Assembly: GCA_947095985.1 (NCBI GenBank)
Contig: CAMUPZ010000003.1
Span: forward strand, 1-35,319
Source: an uncultured Candidatus Saccharibacteria bacterium
GTDB taxonomy: Bacteria; Patescibacteriota; Saccharimonadia; Saccharimonadales; Saccharimonadaceae
Direction: 5' to 3'
Length of the DNA: 35,319 nucleotides
Part shown: piece after piece, positions 25,081 through 31,838 of the stretch
Layout: each line of letters starts with the position of its first letter
How positions within the stretch are numbered: the first letter of the stretch is position 1
Notes under the pieces: generated by a model
Databases searched by the model: none
Seen by the model: only the letters and a program-made list of their open reading frames with translations
What the model was told of the DNA's origin: nothing
Position numbers and translations under genes: made by a program

Positions 25081-26370
25081 CTATTTCGCTGTGTTCAATT
25101 CCATCAATTTAGCAACAGTCTTGTCAGTAATCATTCGATTAGCGATATCACGGTGCACATTTGGATTATCAAATTGCTCTAACATTTTCTTATCTTTACC
25201 GTATTGCTGCTTAAAGAAGTCAATCTGCTTCTGGATTTCATCACGAGAAGCCTCAATCTTCAGTTCTTTTGACAATTCCGCCAAAACCAGACCAGCCTTA
25301 ACGCGCTTTTCCGCAGCTGGACGAGCTTCCTTCTTTGTCCATTCGTCTTTATCCTTAAAGCCCTGAGTCTTCAAGTAACTATCCAGGCTCAGTCCGCTAT
25401 ACATCAAATTCTGCGTCAAATCACGCTCAATTGACCGCAATTGATCTTCAACCAAAAGCTCTGGTAGCGCCGCCTTACTCTTCTCCGCCAATTCACTGAC
25501 TAGCGCGTCCTTAAACTTCTCGTCAGCTTCACGCTCTTTTTGCATGGTCAGTTCGCGCTTGATGTCTGCTTTTACTTCCTTCATCTCTGTAAAAGGACCA
25601 CACTTTGCCGCAAATTCATCATTCAACTCTGGCAATTTCAACTCGTTCACTTTATGGATTTTTACAGTAAAGACAACGTCTTGGCCAGCCAAATTATCAG
25701 CGTGATAATCTTCTGGGAATTTCAATTTCAAATCAAATTCCTCACCAGCTTTATGACCAATCACGCCTTCTTCAAAGCCTGGAATAAATTGACCGTCACC
25801 AAGCTTCAAGCCATACTCCTTCGCTGAACCACCCTCAAATGCTACGCCGTCTTTCTTTCCCGTAAAGTCGATTACCGCTTCATCGCCAGCTTTAGCTGCA
25901 CGCTTTACTTCTGATTTTTCAGAATAATTTTTACGAATTCGCTCAATGACGTCATCGACTTCTTTATCTTCAACCTTAGCTACTTCTTTTTTAGCTTTCA
26001 GCTTTTTATAATCACCCAGCTTCACCGGTGGGATAATCTCAACTTCAGCCGTAAATTCTAACTCAGCACCCGGCACAAATTTCTTGACTTCAACGCTTGG
26101 GCGGTCCAAGGCCTGCAATTTTTCCTGCAAAAACGCCTCAGCTACAGCCTTTGATAAGGCATTTTCTAAAACTTGCTCCTGTAGCACATTAGGGTCGATG
26201 TGCTTAGCAGCCACACTTGCCGGAACTTTGCCTTTACGGAATCCTGGAACCTTAATGTCACGAGCCAACTTCGTCAGAGAAACTTGCTCGGCATCAGCTA
26301 ATTCACTCGCACCCAGAAAAATCGTCAATTGAACTTTAGTATCTGATAATTTTTTTACAGTCGTCTTCAT
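25081..26370 (-). CDS. tig: Trigger factor (ribosome-associated chaperone)
   Basis: Binds ribosomes at protein L23 and shields nascent chains. It has 429 residues, with the ribosome-docking signature GFRKGKVP (43-50), an FKBP-type prolyl isomerase domain (about 155-245; FIPGFEEGVIGHKAGEEFDL) and a long helical C-terminal arm domain. The ATG at 26370 lies 8 bases after TGT-TATAAT, so it can start its own leaderless transcript, besides possible read-through from hisS 26 bases upstream. It is followed by clpP. Confidence 0.96.
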   Translation of the reverse strand: MKTTVKKLSDTKVQLTIFLGASELADAEQVSLTKLARDIKVPGFRKGKVPASVAAKHIDPNVLQEQVLENALSKAVAEAFLQEKLQALDRPSVEVKKFVPGAELEFTAEVEIIPPVKLGDYKKLKAKKEVAKVEDKEVDDVIERIRKNYSEKSEVKRAAKAGDEAVIDFTGKKDGVAFEGGSAKEYGLKLGDGQFIPGFEEGVIGHKAGEEFDLKLKFPEDYHADNLAGQDVVFTVKIHKVNELKLPELNDEFAAKCGPFTEMKEVKADIKRELTMQKEREADEKFKDALVSELAEKSKAALPELLVEDQLRSIERDLTQNLMYSGLSLDSYLKTQGFKDKDEWTKKEARPAAEKRVKAGLVLAELSKELKIEASRDEIQKQIDFFKQQYGKDKKMLEQFDNPNVHRDIANRMITDKTVAKLMELNTAK

Positions 26371-26378
26371 AAAGACTA

Positions 26379-26384
26379 ATTATA
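26379..26384 (-). promoter_or_regulatory. Extended -10 promoter of tig-clpP
   Basis: Minus-strand TGT-TATAAT (hexamer 26379-26384) lies in the 26-base gap behind hisS, 8 bases before the tig ATG. Confidence 0.6.
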
Positions 26385-26396
26385 ACAGATATCAGA

Positions 26397-27731
26397 TTAG
26401 AGCTCAAACAGCGCATCTTCGTCGCCATCATATCGACGATCTTTGACAATTGTCACAATCCGCTCAGCGCCAACTTTCTGCTCATCAGACTCCACCAAAT
26501 TGCGAACCGTGTACGCACCGCTAGCAATCTCCTCTTCGCCCACAAACACGGCAAACGGAATTTGTTTTTTCAGTGCCGCTTTTATCTGCTTGTCAATTTT
26601 TCGCCCAGTAATATCCAATTCCGCTCGTACGCCTTCGCTACGCAATTTTCGCGCCAAATCATCCGCGCCCGCTAACGACTCCTTAGATACCGGAATTATG
26701 TAGACGTCTGTCTTAGATTTTAATTTAGGCAATAAATCGTGGACCTCTAAGAACTGCTGCATAGTCGTGGCGCCCATGCCAACCCCGACAGTTGAAATCG
26801 GCTCAACGCCAAATAGCCCAACCAGACCATCATATCGTCCACCGCCAAACAACGCTCTGTTATTCTCCGGAGAATTATCAAACAACTCAAACACCACACC
26901 AGTGTAATAATCCAAACCGCGCATCAGCGTGACGTCAAACACCGCATTTTCAATACCTTTTTGACGAAGCAGTTTCATTACTTCACGCAGCTGCTTAACA
27001 CTATCGTCATCCGCTAGCTCGCTTGGCAAATCATCAACCGACTTCATACTAATCATTTTCGCCAATTTAGGTAGTCCTTCTGACGCTTGTGCACCAAAAA
27101 TCTCAATTGCCTGACGCTTAAATTCTTCAGTAGGAATCTTATTTTTCCTGTCCAGCAACTTCATCATCATCGTCGATCCAACAATATCCAGTTTCAAGAA
27201 TTGACTCATCAACCGATTGATCAATTGGCGATTATTTACTCTGACCGTGAACATTTCTTGCTTGGCGCCAAAGTTTATCACACTAGCGTGGCTTAGTTCA
27301 ATAATCTCCGCATCCGCTGCCGCACCATCTACGCCAAACAAATCTGCATTCAGTTGCCAAAACTCGCGTTCACGCCCCCGCTGCGGCCGCTCATAACGCA
27401 TAAAATTAGCAATCGAATACAGCCTGGCTGGCATGGCTAGCTCCTGACGCTTAGCGGCCACCATTCGAGAAATTGACGGCGTCATCTCTGGGCGAATTGC
27501 TACCATCCGCCCACCACGATCCTCAAAAGCATAGGTTTGCTCGCCTGCCAGCTCTTGACCTGACTTTGCTAGATAAATATCAAGCGGCTCCAATAGCGGC
27601 GCGCCGTATTCTTCGTAACCAAAACTCTCCACCGTCTTGTGCCAAACGTTGAAGATGTAATTCTGCAGACGCTTTTCCTCTGGAAAATAGTCCCGTGAAC
27701 CTTTGTAATTCTGTGTCGATAAACTGCTCAT
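26397..27731 (-). CDS. hisS: Histidyl-tRNA synthetase
   Basis: Charges tRNA-His with histidine. It has 444 residues of the class II HisRS type. Visible are the N-terminal YKGSRDYFPEE, motif 2 region (MRYERPQRGREREFWQLNADLFG), the HisRS-specific LMRGLDYYTG(V)VFE, motif 3 region (GGGRYDGLV with VGVGMGATT) and a C-terminal anticodon-binding domain. The ATG at 27731 has GGAG eight bases upstream. A leader peptide rich in His and an attenuator-type terminator lie between its promoter and start codon, so expression is predicted to rise when charged tRNA-His is scarce. Confidence 0.97.
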   Translation of the reverse strand: MSSLSTQNYKGSRDYFPEEKRLQNYIFNVWHKTVESFGYEEYGAPLLEPLDIYLAKSGQELAGEQTYAFEDRGGRMVAIRPEMTPSISRMVAAKRQELAMPARLYSIANFMRYERPQRGREREFWQLNADLFGVDGAAADAEIIELSHASVINFGAKQEMFTVRVNNRQLINRLMSQFLKLDIVGSTMMMKLLDRKNKIPTEEFKRQAIEIFGAQASEGLPKLAKMISMKSVDDLPSELADDDSVKQLREVMKLLRQKGIENAVFDVTLMRGLDYYTGVVFELFDNSPENNRALFGGGRYDGLVGLFGVEPISTVGVGMGATTMQQFLEVHDLLPKLKSKTDVYIIPVSKESLAGADDLARKLRSEGVRAELDITGRKIDKQIKAALKKQIPFAVFVGEEEIASGAYTVRNLVESDEQKVGAERIVTIVKDRRYDGDEDALFEL

Positions 27732-27771
27732 GTTAGCTCCATTATGTCATTATTTCTTATTTATAGCAATC

Positions 27772-27827
27772 AAAAACGCCGAGGCAGAACTCGGCGCGTA
27801 CAATCAAAAACAGAGTCCTACCTCGGC
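27772..27827 (-). promoter_or_regulatory. hisS attenuator: competing antiterminator and terminator
   Basis: On the minus strand GCCGAGGTAGGACTC (27813-27827) pairs over all 15 positions, with two G-U pairs, with GAGTTCTGCCTCGGC (27778-27792). The latter also makes up most of an intrinsic terminator: stem CGCCGAG/CTCGGCG (27777-27783 and 27790-27796) followed by five T (27772-27776). The two pairings exclude each other. The upstream arm overlaps the last three codons and stop of the His leader peptide, so a ribosome at the stop would block the antiterminator, and one stalled at the first His codons would leave it free. Confidence 0.85.
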
Positions 27828-27862
27828 AACATGTGTGGATGATGGAATTTAGGTAAAATCAT
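27818..27862 (-). CDS. Histidine-rich leader peptide of hisS
   Basis: A 14-codon frame encoding MILPKFHHPHMLPR and a TAG stop. Three of four consecutive codons are His (positions 7, 8 and 10; 27833-27844). The ATG lies 7 bases after a TATAAT box, the same spacing as at the other leaderless genes in this window, which argues that it is translated from the very 5' end of the mRNA. The stop codon lies inside the antiterminator arm. This is the standard logic of amino-acid attenuation as in the his operon of enteric bacteria, here applied to a synthetase gene. No protein homology can be expected at this length. Confidence 0.8.
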   Translation of the reverse strand: MILPKFHHPHMLPR

Positions 27863-27869
27863 GAGCTAA

Positions 27870-27898
27870 ATTATAGCGAGATTTGTGATTTTTGTAAA
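27870..27898 (-). promoter_or_regulatory. hisS promoter
   Basis: Minus-strand -35 TTTACA (27893-27898), a 17-base spacer and a perfect -10 TATAAT (27870-27875). Its -35 is only 6 bases from that of the divergent promoter at 27905. Confidence 0.85.
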
Positions 27899-27904
27899 CA
27901 CCTG

Positions 27905-27933
27905 TTGACAATAGATCAAGTAATTGATATATA
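27905..27933 (+). promoter_or_regulatory. Promoter, copy 4 (divergent member) of a four-copy family
   Basis: TTGACA (27905-27910), a 17-base spacer that contains CAAGT two bases nearer the -35 than in the other copies, and TATATA (27928-27933). AGCC follows at 27938. It matches the family less well than copies 1-3. Confidence 0.6.
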
Positions 27934-27939
27934 TATCAG

Positions 27940-27964
27940 CCTTTTGTGCAATTCCGCCATAAGG
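27940..27964 (+). promoter_or_regulatory. 5' mRNA stem-loop, copy 4 (imperfect)
   Basis: CCTT (27940-27943) pairs with AAGG (27961-27964), continued after a U-U mismatch by TG/CA and, past one bulged base, GC/GC around an AATTCC loop. It begins right after the AGC at the predicted mRNA start, as in the other family members, but is weaker. Confidence 0.45.
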
Positions 27965-27988
27965 TCACACTAGTAGAAAGGGGATGCC

Positions 27989-28201
27989 ATGACCGGCTCC
28001 CAGGATGGAGCACGTTGGATCGACAGTTCGGGAACTTCCCATACCGTCAACTCCACGAGCGACCCCGCGGTTCCCGCGGGCGGATACTACTACAACCAGC
28101 ACGGCTCAGACGGCCACGCAACAGCCGTTTACAACCCCGATGGAACGCTTGCTGATGTAGCAGCGAACCGCGACTGGGTTGACGTGCCGCGCCAGGACTA
28201 G
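27989..28201 (+). CDS. Small GC-rich orphan protein
   Basis: A 70-residue soluble protein rich in Gly, Ser, Thr, Asp, Asn and Tyr (RWIDSSGTSHTV, GGYYYNQHGSDGHATAVYN), with no Cys, no signal peptide and no membrane helix. I recognise no family; the spacing of the short GT/DG turns suggests a small beta-rich fold. The ATG at 27989 has AAAGGGG upstream. Base composition is clearly more GC-rich than the neighbours, with many C-ending codons, which suggests different origin or selection. It is driven by the fourth copy of the shared promoter and followed by a small hairpin (28221-28240). Function unknown. Confidence 0.6.
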   Translation: MTGSQDGARWIDSSGTSHTVNSTSDPAVPAGGYYYNQHGSDGHATAVYNPDGTLADVAANRDWVDVPRQD

Positions 28202-28220
28202 TCCTTAAACTAGCCCTCCC

Positions 28221-28240
28221 GCAGACCTAAGCATGTCTGC
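28221..28240 (+). terminator. Hairpin after the small orphan gene
   Basis: GCAGAC-CTAAGCAT-GTCTGC followed by CTTTGCC: a 6-bp stem with a poor T-tract, 20 bases after the stop codon. Probably a weak terminator. Confidence 0.45.
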
Positions 28241-28248
28241 CTTTGCCA

Positions 28249-28277
28249 TTGGCATAAATCAAAAACTGCTCTATTCT
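28249..28277 (+). promoter_or_regulatory. Promoter of the pentapeptide-like gene, leaderless start
   Basis: TTGGCA (28249-28254), a 17-base spacer and TATTCT (28272-28277). The ATG at 28284 follows after 6 bases. Confidence 0.6.
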
Positions 28278-28283
28278 TGTATT

Positions 28284-28712
28284 ATGAGATCTACTAATAA
28301 AATTGCCGCTGCCATTCGCGCCAACGACCTGCCAGCTTACCAGCGTGAGCGTTACCCTACTATCCAAGAGGGTGAGATTGTTCGATTTGTTGATGAAGAT
28401 TTTTCTGGCGTTGATTTTGGCCAGTTTGTCATGGGCTTTTTCGTGTTTCAGAATTGTAATCTGGACGACGCAAAGCATATTTATGGGCAACCGATTTATT
28501 TTACCGATTCGTCGGTTAGGAATGTGGATTTTTGCGGCGCAAAACTAATCATTGAAGCAAAAGACTGTAATTTTCGTGGCATGAAATATGATAAGGAAAC
28601 GCAATTTGTTTATGGCGAAGGAAAATTAGCAGTTCGGTCATGCTTTGTGAATTGCGAGCTAGATGATACGGCAATTGACTTTTTAAGACAACAAGGTGTA
28701 GAAATTAGCTAG
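28284..28712 (+). CDS. Pentapeptide-repeat-like protein
   Basis: A 142-residue protein. Its middle shows A(D/N)Lxx-type five-residue periodicity: VDEDFSGVDFGQF, FFVFQNCNLDDAK, VRNVDFCGAKL, DCNFRGMKYD and RSCFVNCELDDTA. These resemble the right-handed quadrilateral helix of pentapeptide-repeat proteins, though the repeats are irregular. Several Cys point to a cytoplasmic protein. The ATG at 28284 is chosen because it lies 6 bases after a -10 box; an upstream in-frame start at 28233 would precede the promoter. The last four bases overlap the 3' end of the convergent methyltransferase gene. Function unknown. Confidence 0.65.
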   Translation: MRSTNKIAAAIRANDLPAYQRERYPTIQEGEIVRFVDEDFSGVDFGQFVMGFFVFQNCNLDDAKHIYGQPIYFTDSSVRNVDFCGAKLIIEAKDCNFRGMKYDKETQFVYGEGKLAVRSCFVNCELDDTAIDFLRQQGVEIS

Positions 28713-29245
28713 GTTTTAACCCCCAAGACATTTTGCTGCAGCCAGCAATACATCGCCACAGTCGCTGCCGCACCGACATTGATGGAGCGGGTCGAACCAA
28801 ACTGTTCGATGGCGACAATTTTGTCTGCCGCCTGTGCCATCTCCTCAGAGATCCCTGGGCCTTCTTGACCGAACACTAGAACCGCATGCTTTGGCAATGT
28901 CGTCTCCGCCATATTGAAGCTACCTGGGATATTATCAATTGCAATAATTTCTCTACCTTCGGCCCGCATTAGCTCGACAAACTCCGCCGTCGAGCCAACA
29001 TACTGTACATGCAAATATTTATCTGTCATCATGGCGCCGCGCTTGTTCCATTGTCGCCTGCCAATGACGTAAATCTGCCGCACACCAAACGCGTTGGCAC
29101 TCCTGACGATCGTCCCCACATTAAAGTCCCGCTCGGTGTTCTCCAGAGCAATCACCAAGCCGTGATCCTTGGCGTCCAGCTCTTTCACGATCTCCGCCTC
29201 GCTCCGACCCTTAAATTTATCAATTACGTTTCTTCTATCTTCCAT
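28709..29245 (-). CDS. SpoU/TrmH-family RNA 2'-O-methyltransferase
   Basis: A 178-residue SPOUT-fold protein that methylates ribose in rRNA or tRNA using S-adenosylmethionine. The three SpoU motifs are visible: ENTERDFNVGTIVRSANAFG (motif 1, Asn and Arg), LVFGQEGPGIS (motif 2) and IEQFGSTRSINVGAAATVAMY (motif 3, knotted cofactor pocket). There is a short N-terminal extension and no added RNA-binding domain, as in TrmL/TrmH-like small members. The exact target nucleotide cannot be told. It converges with the pentapeptide-like gene, overlapping by four bases. Confidence 0.9.
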   Translation of the reverse strand: MEDRRNVIDKFKGRSEAEIVKELDAKDHGLVIALENTERDFNVGTIVRSANAFGVRQIYVIGRRQWNKRGAMMTDKYLHVQYVGSTAEFVELMRAEGREIIAIDNIPGSFNMAETTLPKHAVLVFGQEGPGISEEMAQAADKIVAIEQFGSTRSINVGAAATVAMYCWLQQNVLGVKT

Positions 29246-29299
29246 CTCTGTTATTTTAGCAAAATTCCTGAATAAATAACAAAAATCGAGAGCCTTCTA

Positions 29300-29328
29300 T
29301 TGACTTTTTTACGCAAGTGTGGTATAAA
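29300..29328 (+). promoter_or_regulatory. Promoter, copy 2 of a four-copy family
   Basis: TTGACT (29300-29305), a 17-base spacer identical to that of copy 1, and TATAAA (29323-29328). AGC begins 8 bases after the -10. Confidence 0.8.
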
Positions 29329-29337
29329 TGAAGGTAG

Positions 29338-29374
29338 CTTTCGTTGATAAGTTGAGTAAATCCTTGTCCGAAAG
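29338..29374 (+). promoter_or_regulatory. 5'-terminal mRNA stem-loop, copy 2
   Basis: CTTTCG (29338-29343) pairs with CGAAAG (29369-29374), and after a two-base bulge GATAAG (29346-29351) pairs with CTTGTC (29363-29368). It begins two bases after the predicted mRNA start at A29336, matching the position in copies 1 and 3. Confidence 0.7.
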
Positions 29375-29395
29375 TGAACTTTGACAGGCAATCGA

Positions 29396-29475
29396 ACACA
29401 AGATGGGTTTTAATTTCTTTCTTAAGAATCATTGAGAGGAATGAAATCTCATCTTGTGTCGTTAAAGAACGACAC
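29396..29475 (+). promoter_or_regulatory. Leader with two mutually exclusive hairpins
   Basis: ACACAAGATG (29396-29405) pairs with CATCTTGTGT (29450-29459). GTGTCGTT (29456-29463) pairs with AACGACAC (29468-29475) around AAAG. The two perfect pairings share 29456-29459, so both cannot be complete at once. They lie in a ~170-base leader just upstream of the start codon of the orphan gene. No U-tract follows, so any switch would act on translation or stability. Confidence 0.55.
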
Positions 29476-29504
29476 GCTGCAATCCTGCGGATGAGAAAAA
29501 CATC

Positions 29505-29924
29505 ATGAAGGTGAAGGATATGAACTCCAAAAACTACATACACAAGATTACAGAGAGTGCTAAGACAGTCAGGGTAGCCTGGGAGGTTCTTAAAGACCTC
29601 ATCGATGGCAAATTCTATTCTGAAGATCCCGACAAGAGGCACCGTTTCGAAACTGCGATCGAGTACGTAGAGACTGGCACAAGTCGCCTTGTACGCATCC
29701 TCGAGGAGCACAACAAAGGGAAAGCTGACGAAAAGAGGCTTATGCAAGAAGTCTCTATCGAGGCTGGCTCAATAGCATTGGAATTCAATGTTATTAAGAG
29801 GGCGTCAAAGGACGTCCCCCCGGAAAGCAGCGAGGAAGAGGCACAGCTAATGACCGAGTCTCGGACTATTGTCAACGACTGTCTTTTCTACATCTCGGTA
29901 GCCTCTATTGTGCAGTCCCAGTAG
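29505..29924 (+). CDS. Orphan soluble helical protein
   Basis: A 139-residue, mostly helical and charged protein with no membrane segment or signal peptide; I recognise no family. Two starts are possible: ATG 29505, with GGATGAG upstream, and ATG 29520 (134 residues), with AAGGTGAAGG upstream. The second has the better site. It has its own promoter (29300), a 5'-terminal hairpin, a long leader with switching hairpins and two downstream hairpins, so it is a carefully regulated single-gene unit. Codons such as ATC, CTC and AGG set it apart from its neighbours. A long frame on the opposite strand is only its shadow. Confidence 0.65.
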   Translation: MKVKDMNSKNYIHKITESAKTVRVAWEVLKDLIDGKFYSEDPDKRHRFETAIEYVETGTSRLVRILEEHNKGKADEKRLMQEVSIEAGSIALEFNVIKRASKDVPPESSEEEAQLMTESRTIVNDCLFYISVASIVQSQ

Positions 29925-29931
29925 CCTCTCT

Positions 29932-29975
29932 CTACATGGCAGGTGATTGTTCTTTTACGATTGCCTGTCATGTAG
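29932..29975 (+). terminator. Stem-loop after the orphan gene
   Basis: CTACATGGCAGG (29932-29943) pairs over 12 positions with CCTGTCATGTAG (29964-29975), starting 8 bases after the stop. The T-tract is poor, so it may protect the 3' end more than terminate. Confidence 0.6.
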
Positions 29976-29995
29976 ACTCTGGATTTATGTTATTA

Positions 29996-30025
29996 AAAAT
30001 CACCCTGAGCATGGGTGATTTTCTT
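29996..30025. terminator. Intrinsic terminator
   Basis: AAAATCACC-CTGAGCAT-GGGTGATTTTC: a stem with A-rich and T-rich flanks, usable in both directions. It separates the orphan gene (+) from the tRNA-Leu gene (-). Confidence 0.75.
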
Positions 30026-30046
30026 ATGATGAAAAATTTCAATTCT

Positions 30047-30133
30047 TGGTGCGGATGAAAGGACTTGAACCTTCACGTACTTACGTACACTAGCACCTGA
30101 AGCTAGCGCGTCTACCAATTCCGCCACATCCGC
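30047..30133 (-). tRNA. tRNA-Leu (anticodon CAG)
   Basis: A complete class II tRNA on the minus strand. The 7-bp acceptor stem GCGGATG/CATCCGC, D-loop with GGTAGAC, anticodon stem CTAGC/GCTAG around TT-CAG-GT, a long variable arm (GTACG-TAA-style hairpin) and GGTTCAAGTCC T-arm are all seen. CCA is encoded (30047-30049). It reads CUG codons. A TATAAT box lies at 30149-30154 upstream. Confidence 0.95.
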
Positions 30134-30148
30134 ATGGGCTACGCGTTA

Positions 30149-30177
30149 ATTATAGCCCAAATTTAATCTGACATCAA
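30149..30177 (-). promoter_or_regulatory. tRNA-Leu(CAG) promoter
   Basis: Minus-strand -35 TTGATG (30172-30177), a 17-base spacer and -10 TATAAT (30149-30154). GGGCTA/TAGCCC flanks the -10 as an inverted repeat. The -35 overlaps the last bases of the oxidase gene. Confidence 0.65.
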
Positions 30178-31784
30178 GCTTGATTACGCAGCTTGCACCA
30201 CGCGTTTAATTCCGCCGCCAACTCCTTTGGCTGCGCCTCAGCCTTCATGCCTGGATTAAAAATATTAGACGGATCAAAAATCTGCTTCACCTTTGTATAC
30301 AGCTGCTTTTCATCATCTGGCAGATTTTTATAGATAAAGTTAGCCTTCAATCTTCCGTCACCGCCAAATCCCGCAAAAGAACCTTCATACTTATCAACAA
30401 TCTGAGAAATTTCCGCCAACAGCTGAAGAATCTTCTGACGCTCGCTCACCTTTTTACTGTCAAACGTTGGATATAATGCGATGCAACCACTCGAAAAGTC
30501 AATAAATACCGGAAGATTCACACCGTACTTTGCCTCCAGAGATTTCAAATCGCCGATGAAACTATCCATTTTCTCCGGCGTCATTAAAATACCAGAAAAC
30601 GCACGTGGCGTAATCATGTGTGGTTCGCTTGGGTTTTCCGCTAGCGCCAAAACCGAATGCAAGCTGAACAGATCCTGCTCTTCTAAATGTAGTGTTTTTA
30701 TATCAACCGCTTCTGATGATTCCAATTTTCGGGTCAATTTCTTTGCGGCTTTATTACGCGCTCGGTCTGAAAAATCATCAAAAATAGCCAGAACCACAGC
30801 GCCCTTAAAGCATTCTTTTGGCGCCCACTCAACAGTCTTTCCTACGCTGGACGCCTGGCGGAAGAATCGCCCGTCAATCATCTCCACAGAGGAAGCTTTA
30901 TTCTTTATTGCCAGCTCTACAGCCGACTGGGCGTCTGACAATTTCTTATATGAAGCCGCGACAACCGAATATTCTGGATGGACGAATTGAGCTTTCATGA
31001 TGACTTCACAAATTACACCCAAACTTCCCTGACCACCAATAAATAACGGCGTTAAATCGAACGAACCATCCTTCTGCTTAACCTGGGAAATTCCACTATA
31101 GCCCACAGTATCCGGCAAATCTGGATCCATCTGGGCGATCAACTCAGCATTGTCCGAAATTAAGTTATCAATCTCACGATAAATCTCACCCTCAAACGTC
31201 GACAATCCCTTTTTCTTGCTCAGATCACGTCGAGATATTCGACCGGTCTGGATGACATCGCCATTACTCAGAACGACTTCTAGTTGTTGGACAGTACTAG
31301 CAAAATGGCCGTGACTTCCAGACAGCATGCCGGCCGGAGCAGTACTGATAGCGCCGCCAATCGTGCCATCTTCTGCAACATATGAAGTGCGTGGCAAACC
31401 TAGACCTTTATGAGTCGACAAAGTTGCATTGATTGCCGAAAGCGAAATTCCCGCTTGCGCATGAATCAGCTGCTGGCGAGGATCAATACCAACCACACGA
31501 TTCATGTAAGCTTTTTCATCAATTGCGATGCCTTTATTTGCTGCTGCACCTGTCTCATCCGTACCACAACCACGAACAAATACCGGCAAAACATGACCTT
31601 TTTCTGCTAATTGCGAGCAAAACCGCATCACTTTTCTAATATCATTCATATTAGCCGCCCGAACAACCATTTCCGGCCGACGAGCCAAAAGTCCGTTGTC
31701 AACTTCAAATTGGCTCAGTGCAAAATCCTGCGACACAACTTCGCCGCTCAGATGTTCATTCAAATATTTCGCAACTTTATTCAT
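30174..31784 (-). CDS. FAD-linked oxidase (GlcD/D-lactate dehydrogenase-like)
   Basis: A 536-residue flavoenzyme of the FAD_binding_4 (VAO/PCMH) family. The FAD-binding parts are VFVRGCGTDETG (68-79) and EDGTIGGAISTAPAGMLSGSHG (138-159). The C-terminal FAD-oxidase cap carries FAGFGGDGRLKANFIY, the counterpart of the usual HxGDGNLH. Relatives oxidise 2-hydroxy acids such as D-lactate or glycolate; the His of the usual motif is missing, so the substrate is open. No membrane segment and no Fe-S cysteine motif are present. The ATG at 31784 has AGGAGG upstream, and the promoter shares its -35 with the divergent tRNA-Leu gene. Confidence 0.88.
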   Translation of the reverse strand: MNKVAKYLNEHLSGEVVSQDFALSQFEVDNGLLARRPEMVVRAANMNDIRKVMRFCSQLAEKGHVLPVFVRGCGTDETGAAANKGIAIDEKAYMNRVVGIDPRQQLIHAQAGISLSAINATLSTHKGLGLPRTSYVAEDGTIGGAISTAPAGMLSGSHGHFASTVQQLEVVLSNGDVIQTGRISRRDLSKKKGLSTFEGEIYREIDNLISDNAELIAQMDPDLPDTVGYSGISQVKQKDGSFDLTPLFIGGQGSLGVICEVIMKAQFVHPEYSVVAASYKKLSDAQSAVELAIKNKASSVEMIDGRFFRQASSVGKTVEWAPKECFKGAVVLAIFDDFSDRARNKAAKKLTRKLESSEAVDIKTLHLEEQDLFSLHSVLALAENPSEPHMITPRAFSGILMTPEKMDSFIGDLKSLEAKYGVNLPVFIDFSSGCIALYPTFDSKKVSERQKILQLLAEISQIVDKYEGSFAGFGGDGRLKANFIYKNLPDDEKQLYTKVKQIFDPSNIFNPGMKAEAQPKELAAELNAWCKLRNQA

Positions 31785-31809
31785 TAATCCTCCTTGGTCT
31801 ATTGATTTA

Positions 31810-31838
31810 ATTTTAGCATAAGCATGTGTAGTTGATAA
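31810..31838 (-). promoter_or_regulatory. Promoter of the FAD oxidase
   Basis: Minus-strand TTATCA (31833-31838), a 17-base spacer and TGC-TAAAAT (hexamer 31810-31815). The -35 lies on the same bases as that of the divergent tRNA-Leu promoter. Confidence 0.6.

Noticed and set aside
27732..27900. T-box riboswitch upstream of hisS
   Set aside because: The spacing from promoter to terminator is only about 100 bases, no T-box consensus (UGGN'CC-type bulge) is visible, and a His-rich leader peptide explains the terminator better.
29256..29747. Long minus-strand frame (163 codons) opposite the orphan gene at 29505
   Set aside because: It covers the promoter, 5' hairpin and leader of the plus-strand gene, has no start signals of its own, and its product has no plausible composition for a conserved protein.
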